A DNA stretch of 64,000 bases from Thiohalomonas denitrificans. GTDB taxonomy: Bacteria; Pseudomonadota; Gammaproteobacteria; Thiohalomonadales; Thiohalomonadaceae. The position numbers and the translations under genes are program-made. The notes beneath the pieces are model-generated. The model had not been told where the DNA came from and did no database searches. It saw nothing but the letters and a program-made list of their open reading frames with translations. Where the stretch lies: assembly GCA_020725115.1 (NCBI GenBank), contig DYFR01000006.1, forward strand, positions 52,136-116,135. The letters run 5' to 3'. This document shows, piece by piece, positions 59,809-64,000 of the stretch (position 1 is its first letter; each line of letters starts with the position of its first letter).

Positions 59809-60485
59809 GCGGCGAATTCACCTACGCCCTCGCCTTCATCACCGGCCTGCTCGGCGCCGGCCACTGCATCGGCATGTGCGGCGGGCTGGCCGGCGGTTTC
59901 GCCATGCACCAAAGCCATTGGCGCAGGCCGCTGCCGCTGCTCGGCTATCACGGCAGCCGCATCGCTGTATACGTGCTGCTTGGCGCGCTGGGCGCGGCGC
60001 TGGGAAGGACGCTGGTACAGACCGGTGCCCTGGGAAAATTCCAGGGCCAGCTCATCATCCTCGCCGGCCTCGTCATCATCGCCCTCGGCATCGGTGTCGC
60101 CGGCCTTTGGCCCAGACTCGCACCGCGCCGCTGCGACCACAATGCAAGCACACAACCGCTGCGCCCCATGTCGCTGTGGCGGCAACGGCTGGCGCCGATG
60201 CTCGCCGGCATCATCAACGGCCTGGTGCCGTGCAGCCTGGTGTTCTCGGTGGCGATACGTGCCACCGCCACCGCCGATCCGCTGCAGGCGGGCCTGCTGA
60301 TGCTGAGTTTCGGTCTCGGCACCTTGCCGGCGATGGGCGCGGTGACCGCCCTGAGCGGTTACATCGGCTGCCGCGCCAGAGGCATCGCGCAACGCCTCGC
60401 CGGTGTCGCCGTGATCGCCCTTGGTGCCTGGACCGTGTACGAAGGGGTGATTTTCTATCAGGTGATGAGCGGACTGGCGAACTGA
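59805..60485 (+). CDS. DsbD_2/sulfite-exporter-like membrane protein
   Basis: The 226-residue inner-membrane protein has about six helices. GAGHCIGMCGGLAGG (near 16-30) and GIINGLVPCSLVFS (near 136-149) are the paired cysteine motifs of the DsbD_2 group, often annotated sulfite exporter TauE/SafE or related to cytochrome and copper maturation. It may carry reducing power across the membrane to the TlpA partner, with which it overlaps by 4 bp. Specificity cannot be read here. Confidence 0.85.
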   Translation: MSGEFTYALAFITGLLGAGHCIGMCGGLAGGFAMHQSHWRRPLPLLGYHGSRIAVYVLLGALGAALGRTLVQTGALGKFQGQLIILAGLVIIALGIGVAGLWPRLAPRRCDHNASTQPLRPMSLWRQRLAPMLAGIINGLVPCSLVFSVAIRATATADPLQAGLLMLSFGLGTLPAMGAVTALSGYIGCRARGIAQRLAGVAVIALGAWTVYEGVIFYQVMSGLAN

Positions 60486-60494
60486 TGGCCAACG

Positions 60495-60604
60495 CGTGGG
60501 AGCCCAATTCATTGGGCGATAGCAGCGTCCGGACATACCCGCGCATCCCGGTTAGCGGTGCCGCCGGACAGGCCATCGTCGCCCGGCAGAGCCGGGCTCC
60601 CACG
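60495..60604. repeat. GTGGGAGCCC REP-like pair
   Basis: CGTGGGAGCCC at 60495-60505 and GGGCTCCCACG at 60594-60604 are inverted, with inner CCCAATTCATTGGG and CCCGGCAGAGCCGGG hairpins. It fills the gap between the DsbD_2 gene and the first NosL gene. Confidence 0.8.
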
Positions 60605-60680
60605 ACGCCGTGTCGCATCAAGCGGCAATGCTGAAACGATTTTTTGCAGGACCAACGTGAGCAACACAAAGGAGAGCAAC

Positions 60681-61304
60681 ATGACTGACAAACTGAGCCG
60701 TAGAAACCTACTCAAGGCGCTGGGCATCGGCACCCTGGCCGGCCTCACCTTCACCCGCACCGCGACCGCCATGCCGAACACCGACGGCACGCCGATGCAG
60801 TTCATCCCCAAGACGGCGCCCGACGCCAACCCCTTGAAGGATGAGCTGAGCAAATATCCGAAGTGCCCCTACTGCGGCATGGATCGCACCCAGTGGCACC
60901 ACAGCCGTCATCTGGTGCACTACGAAGATGATCTGGTCGACGGCACCTGCTCGCTGCACTGCGCCGCCCTCAGCCTGTCCATCAACCTCGACCGTGGCCC
61001 CAAGGCCATCTACGCCGCCGACTTCGGTTCCGGCGAGAAGATCAAGCCGCTGGTACTCGTCGACAAGGCCACCTATCTCATCGGCTCCAAGCTGCCCGGC
61101 ACCATGAGCAAGACCAGCAAGATGGCCTTCGCCTCCGCCGACGCCGCCAAGGCCGCACAGAAAGAAAATGGCGGTGAGGTCGGCGACTTCAACGCCGCCC
61201 TGCGCCAGAGCTACCTCAACATGGCCGAAGACACCATGATGATCCGCGCCCGCCGCGCCGAGCGCCGCAAGAAGATGATGATGGACAAGCAGCACAAGAT
61301 GTAA
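60681..61304 (+). CDS. NosL-family protein with Tat-type leader
   Basis: The 207-residue protein has an N-terminal SRRNLLKALGIGTLAG leader of the twin-arginine type. The NosL metal-binding core is CPYCGMDRTQWHHSRHLVHY (near 54-73). A Lys/Arg/Met-rich C-terminus (RRAERRKKMMMDKQHKM) follows. NosL binds Cu(I) for nitrous-oxide reductase in denitrifiers. Here no nosZ is present, so another copper protein may be served. AGGAGAG precedes ATG 60681. It is longer than classical NosL. Confidence 0.9.
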   Translation: MTDKLSRRNLLKALGIGTLAGLTFTRTATAMPNTDGTPMQFIPKTAPDANPLKDELSKYPKCPYCGMDRTQWHHSRHLVHYEDDLVDGTCSLHCAALSLSINLDRGPKAIYAADFGSGEKIKPLVLVDKATYLIGSKLPGTMSKTSKMAFASADAAKAAQKENGGEVGDFNAALRQSYLNMAEDTMMIRARRAERRKKMMMDKQHKM

Positions 61305-61315
61305 CGCTCCTCATC

Positions 61316-61341
61316 GCCTCCCCCACAGTTGTGGGGGAGGC
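61316..61341. repeat. Palindrome after the first NosL gene
   Basis: GCCTCCCCCACA and TGTGGGGGAGGC form a perfect 12-bp stem around GT. It lies 12 bp after the stop with no T-run, so its role as a terminator is uncertain. Confidence 0.75.
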
Positions 61342-61407
61342 CGGGAGGGAGTTATCGCAGAAACAGAACGTATCCGCGATGCTGAATTTCAGTATCGATA
61401 GAAACAA

Positions 61408-61430
61408 TAGGGTGCGCAATGCGCACCCTA
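61408..61430. repeat. TAGGGTGCGC palindrome upstream of the second NosL gene
   Basis: TAGGGTGCGC (61408-61417) and GCGCACCCTA (61421-61430) pair perfectly around AAT. It lies 19 bp before ATG 61449 and resembles a small REP unit. Confidence 0.8.
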
Positions 61431-61448
61431 CACACCGGAATCACAACC

Positions 61449-61943
61449 ATGCACACCACCAAACACCGACTCGCCGCCCTGCTGCTGCTCACCCTGGCCA
61501 CCGGCCTCGCCCACGGCGGCGAACTGAATCTTCCCAACCCCGGCCCCAAGGACACCTGCCCGGTGTGCGGCATGTTCGTCGCGCTGTACCCCGAATGGAT
61601 CGCCACCGTGCTCTACAAGGACGGCCACGCCCACCACTTCGACGGCGCCAAGGACATGTTCAAATACCTGCTCGACATGCCGCACTGGGCACCCGGTCAC
61701 CGTGCCGAAGACATCCAGGCCATCGGCGTCACCGAGTACTACGGCCTCACCCGCATCGACGCCCGCAGCGCCTGGTACGTCATCGGCTCCGACACCCTCG
61801 GCCCCATGGGCCACGAACTGGTGCCCCTCGCCACCCAGGACGACGCCGAGGAATTCATGAAAGACCACGCCGGCAAGCGCATCCTGCGCTTCGACGACGT
61901 GAAGATGGAACTGCTGAAGGATTTGGATGCGGGGAAGTTTTGA
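61449..61943 (+). CDS. NosL-family protein with Sec signal
   Basis: The 164-residue precursor has a Sec signal peptide (RLAALLLLTLATGLAHG) and the NosL motif KDTCPVCGMFVALYPEW (near 38). HAHHFDGAKDMFKYLLDM follows. It is a periplasmic copper chaperone by family. ATG 61449 is chosen; a start at 61419 lies in the repeat. It is the last gene of the module and forms a Sec/Tat pair with the first NosL. Confidence 0.92.
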   Translation: MHTTKHRLAALLLLTLATGLAHGGELNLPNPGPKDTCPVCGMFVALYPEWIATVLYKDGHAHHFDGAKDMFKYLLDMPHWAPGHRAEDIQAIGVTEYYGLTRIDARSAWYVIGSDTLGPMGHELVPLATQDDAEEFMKDHAGKRILRFDDVKMELLKDLDAGKF

Positions 61944-62038
61944 TAGAGCGTAACTACTCGCCCCTCCCATGCTCCGCGTCCGACAAGATGTGGTGGGGTT
62001 GTTACTCTGACCCCCGAACTCCCTGCGTCCCATCTTGC

Positions 62039-63346
62039 TCAGGCGAGTTGCTTGGCCATCTCTTTGAGGACGGTGTGCAGAATGGTTCTGAGGCAACGGG
62101 ATTCGCCTGCCATAGTGACGGATAGTTCAGGGCGCGCAGGAGCGATCTGGGCATTTTCGGCTTCGACCTCTGCATATAGCGCTTCAGCCTCCGGTACAGC
62201 GCGGCTGCGCAGGTTTTCAAGCAGGCGCTCGGCCGTGCCTTTGGCCAGATTCAACGACGCGCCAGCTTCCAGCAGCACTTTACGGTTGATGTCCGAGAAG
62301 TGACGCATGCCCAGAATCGGCCACGCCAGCTGGGTCTGTGTGGGCCAGCCTTTTTTGTTGAAGGCGGGTGTGTCGTACGTGGCGACGCTGAGGAGGTCGT
62401 AGAACGGGGCCAACTGAACTCCCTCATGCGAGATCAGAAAGCTCAGGTTTTTCAGGTGGGCGTCGCTGTTACCGACGAGCACATTGAACACCAGCCAGCC
62501 AAAGAGTCGAGAACGCGCTACCGCGGAGCTGCGGCAGGCGTTGGCCAGTGCTGCCAGATTCTCCATGCTGCCCTGGCTGTATTTGAAGCTGCGATCCAAT
62601 CCCAGCAACTGGCATGCATCAATCACATGTCGGCGTTGCCAGCCCTGACCCTCTGGAACCCGGTCAAAGCGATCAATCAGATACACCGGTGATGGCACGT
62701 AGCGTCGGTGCACATCGGGCACATCAAGCCCCAGTCGCTTGGCCAGCCGCATCACGAACCATTCATTGATCACGGAATGGGGGTAGTCCTCATCCGGGTG
62801 GTCTGGCTTCAGGATATGGGTAGAGGGAGTGGCGCCAGCGGGTTCAAACAGTGCGCCATCTTGCAGGACGACTGCCAGCTTGTGCTGGGCACCCGCCAGC
62901 GACATGCGCTTGATGGCAGCATGCGTCAGCGGTGCCTTGGGCAACTGGCGGATGCGGGTCTCCAGCGCATCGTCCGGCAACGGGCACAATGGCTCCGCGG
63001 TTTGCGGCGCAGCATCCGGCGGCAGCAAGGTCACCGACCCTGCTGATTCCGCGCCGTACCAGGCCAACAAGCCGAAGGCGTCTGCCGCATCCAGCCTGGC
63101 ATCTCCGGCCAGCAGAACACGTTGACCTTCTTCCGGCAGCAGATTATCGAAATACCATTGCACGGGGCGCTTGCTTGCGCCGTCCAGCAAGGATTCTGCC
63201 GTCAGTGGAAGATGCGGGCTGAGCGCGAAGCTCTGAGAGTTGCCCAGCCAATCGGCCGTGTACTGAAAACTCCACAGGCCAGCCACTTCTTGCAAGGTGC
63301 CGACCTCCGTCTGATTGATCGACGCGCGCAAAGACCGGCCGTTCAT
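62039..63346 (-). CDS. hipA: HipA-family serine/threonine kinase toxin
   Basis: The 435-residue toxin has an N-terminal HipA subdomain (about 1-110; SLRASINQTEVGTL) and a kinase-like core. The ATP-loop region is AGAQHKLAVVLQDGALF, with LKPDHPDEDYPHSVINEWF after it. The catalytic NSDAHLKNLSFL (Asp about 305) and metal-binding PFYDLLSVATYD follow. HipA toxins phosphorylate targets such as glutamyl-tRNA synthetase. It overlaps hipB by 4 bp. It ends beside a repeat-like segment at 61944-62038. Confidence 0.94.
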   Translation of the reverse strand: MNGRSLRASINQTEVGTLQEVAGLWSFQYTADWLGNSQSFALSPHLPLTAESLLDGASKRPVQWYFDNLLPEEGQRVLLAGDARLDAADAFGLLAWYGAESAGSVTLLPPDAAPQTAEPLCPLPDDALETRIRQLPKAPLTHAAIKRMSLAGAQHKLAVVLQDGALFEPAGATPSTHILKPDHPDEDYPHSVINEWFVMRLAKRLGLDVPDVHRRYVPSPVYLIDRFDRVPEGQGWQRRHVIDACQLLGLDRSFKYSQGSMENLAALANACRSSAVARSRLFGWLVFNVLVGNSDAHLKNLSFLISHEGVQLAPFYDLLSVATYDTPAFNKKGWPTQTQLAWPILGMRHFSDINRKVLLEAGASLNLAKGTAERLLENLRSRAVPEAEALYAEVEAENAQIAPARPELSVTMAGESRCLRTILHTVLKEMAKQLA

Positions 63347-63609
63347 GGCTTGTCCTTGCGGTTCGCAGGATCATGCAAATAGGCGGCCACGCTCTCGGGC
63401 ACATCCACCATGACCCGGATGCCCAACCCTTCAAGCACTTGAAAGAGCTTGCCCCACTGCACGGATTCACTGCCGCGTTCGATCTTGCCCAGAAAGTTCT
63501 CGCTGACGCCGATACTGCCCGCCGCATCGTCCTGGCGAATCTTCTGTGCCTTACGGCTGGCGCGCACCACCTTGCCGATGGCTGCTGCATTGTCGATGGG
63601 TATCTTCAT
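63343..63609 (-). CDS. hipB: HipB-like antitoxin
   Basis: The 88-residue HTH_XRE protein (IRQDDAAGSIGVSENFLGKIERGSE near 24-48, in parts) should neutralise HipA and repress the operon. The C-terminus is longer than the HTH and Pro/Asp-rich (VPESVAAYLHDPANRKDKP). The start ATG at 63609 is 5 bp from the first operator (63614). Overlap with hipA is 4 bp, typical of a toxin-antitoxin pair. Confidence 0.92.
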   Translation of the reverse strand: MKIPIDNAAAIGKVVRASRKAQKIRQDDAAGSIGVSENFLGKIERGSESVQWGKLFQVLEGLGIRVMVDVPESVAAYLHDPANRKDKP

Positions 63610-63613
63610 GGAA

Positions 63614-63735
63614 AATCCTCACGTTTGTGAGGATTTTGCACCAAGCGGGCGCGTTTGGCAACGAATCCTTTTGATCGTGCGGATTTTTTATTCACGAGGT
63701 CTTTTCTGGCAAAAATCCTTACGATCTTGAGGATT
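63614..63735. promoter_or_regulatory. Three HipB-type operators at 50-bp intervals
   Basis: Each site is AATCC-N12-GGATT: 63614-63635, 63664-63685 and 63714-63735. The first and third cores are palindromic (CTCACGTTTGTGAG and CTTACGATCTTGAG). The starts are exactly 50 bp apart. E. coli HipB uses TATCC-N8-GGATA, so the half-sites agree but the spacer is four longer. The promoter of hipBA must lie among them. Confidence 0.85.
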
Positions 63736-63752
63736 TCACAGCCGCACCACAG

Positions 63753-63808
63753 CCGGGGTCAGAACACAGATTCCGCTAACATTAGCGGAATCTGTGTTCT
63801 GACCCCGG
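63753..63808. repeat. Perfect 27-bp-arm palindrome
   Basis: CCGGGGTCAGAACACAGATT (first 20 bases of the left arm, 63753-63779) is exactly reverse-complemented in 63782-63808, with a CA spacer at 63780-63781. The right arm joins directly to a truncated toxin gene. GGGTCAGA-type ends suggest a dispersed mobile palindrome. Confidence 0.9.
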
Positions 63809-63809
63809 T

Positions 63810-63989
63810 TTCGGCGGCATACGCATGATCTACTTTGTCTACAATGCCGACATGTCGCTCTATCTGCCGGCAGCTTTCGGCAAAAACGAAAAGGCGAACA
63901 TCTCCGCGGAGGAGCGCAACATGCTCGCCAAAGCGGTCAAGGATCTAGTGGATTACTGGAAACAGAGAAATGAGCAAGGCCTACACTGA
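63810..63989 (+). pseudogene. N-terminally truncated RelE/HigB-type toxin
   Basis: The plus-strand reading frame encodes FGGIRMIYFVYNADMSLYLP and then AAFGKNEKANISAEERNMLAK, ending QGLH and stop. This is the C-terminal portion of a RelE/ParE-superfamily toxin. The N-terminal half is missing, cut by the palindrome at 63753-63808. Its ATG codon at 63825 might start a 54-residue fragment but the catalytic N-terminal region would be absent. The following antitoxin start overlaps it. Confidence 0.72.
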
Positions 63990-64000
63990 CATCTCTGAGG
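63970..64000 (+). CDS. Partial antitoxin start (HigA-like position)
   Basis: An ATG at 63970, inside the end of the toxin remnant in another frame, reads MSKAYTDISE to the window edge. The 20-bp overlap with the toxin frame and the order toxin-antitoxin match higBA-type pairs. Only ten residues are visible, so the family cannot be confirmed. Confidence 0.5.
   Translation, partial: MSKAYTDISE

Noticed and set aside
63614..63735. Three evenly spaced repeats as a CRISPR remnant
   Set aside because: They are palindromic AATCC-N12-GGATT sites directly upstream of hipB, with intervening DNA that fits a promoter. No cas gene is near.

Overview
The window is a GC-rich, gene-dense chromosomal segment of a gammaproteobacterium. 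The best fit is a sulfur-oxidizer-like lineage around Chromatiales. That placement is inferred from gene content (type II secretion with GspC and GspN, TusA/DsrE/YeeE sulfur-trafficking genes, multihaem cytochromes, NosL proteins, several c-di-GMP enzymes) and was not tested phylogenetically. No rRNA, tRNA, CRISPR array or prophage was recognised.

Layout. 1-9536: housekeeping and stress genes (HDOD signalling protein, an IS30 element, GNAT, MarC, FIST, MsrA, thiopurine methyltransferase, DRGH nuclease, photolyase). 9631-20602: a sulfur/selenium-type redox island, almost all on the minus strand. It has a histidine kinase and a sigma-54 activator, then an outer-membrane porin, tri- and pentahaem cytochromes, a small CxC protein, a double-rhodanese lipoprotein, three small DsrE-like proteins, two TusA proteins and a YeeE/YedE permease. 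Three sigma-54-type promoters, each preceded by TTGCA boxes, fit control by the linked activator. 20915-34005: a complete type II secretion system (gspC-F and gspG-N) interrupted by a lipoprotein gene and a convergent rhombosortase gene. 34585-38161: acetate kinase and phosphoketolase. 38200-49812: c-di-GMP and chemotaxis-like signalling proteins, MetA, a P-loop protein, two linked unknown exported proteins, TmcA and a LysR regulator. 50096-52081: pirin, cytochrome b561 and YceI. 52457-55373: an oxidative-stress/iron operon (rubrerythrin, Fe-S protein, EncFtn-type ferritin without an encapsulin, DUF3501) behind two PerR-like palindromes. 55573-61943: an ABC transporter, thioredoxin, DsbD_2 and two NosL genes, a likely copper-handling module with no nosZ. 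62039-64000: a hipBA system with three operators spaced exactly 50 bp apart, then the remnant of a second toxin-antitoxin pair cut by a 27-bp palindrome.

Many intergenic gaps hold long-armed palindromes of several families: CGCAGAGACGCAGAG-type, CTCGCCAAGACG-type, and GTGGGAGC or GTAGGAGC REP-like. One family hosts the IS30 insertion, another encodes the tail of the LysR protein, and others sit inside operons.

The most interesting candidate for an undescribed system is the sigma-54-controlled redox island. It joins an outer-membrane porin-cytochrome-rhodanese set, resembling the Geobacter Ext conduits as I remember them, to a cytoplasmic TusA/DsrE/YeeE persulfide (or selenium) relay. The encapsulin-free EncFtn operon and the nosZ-free NosL module come next.
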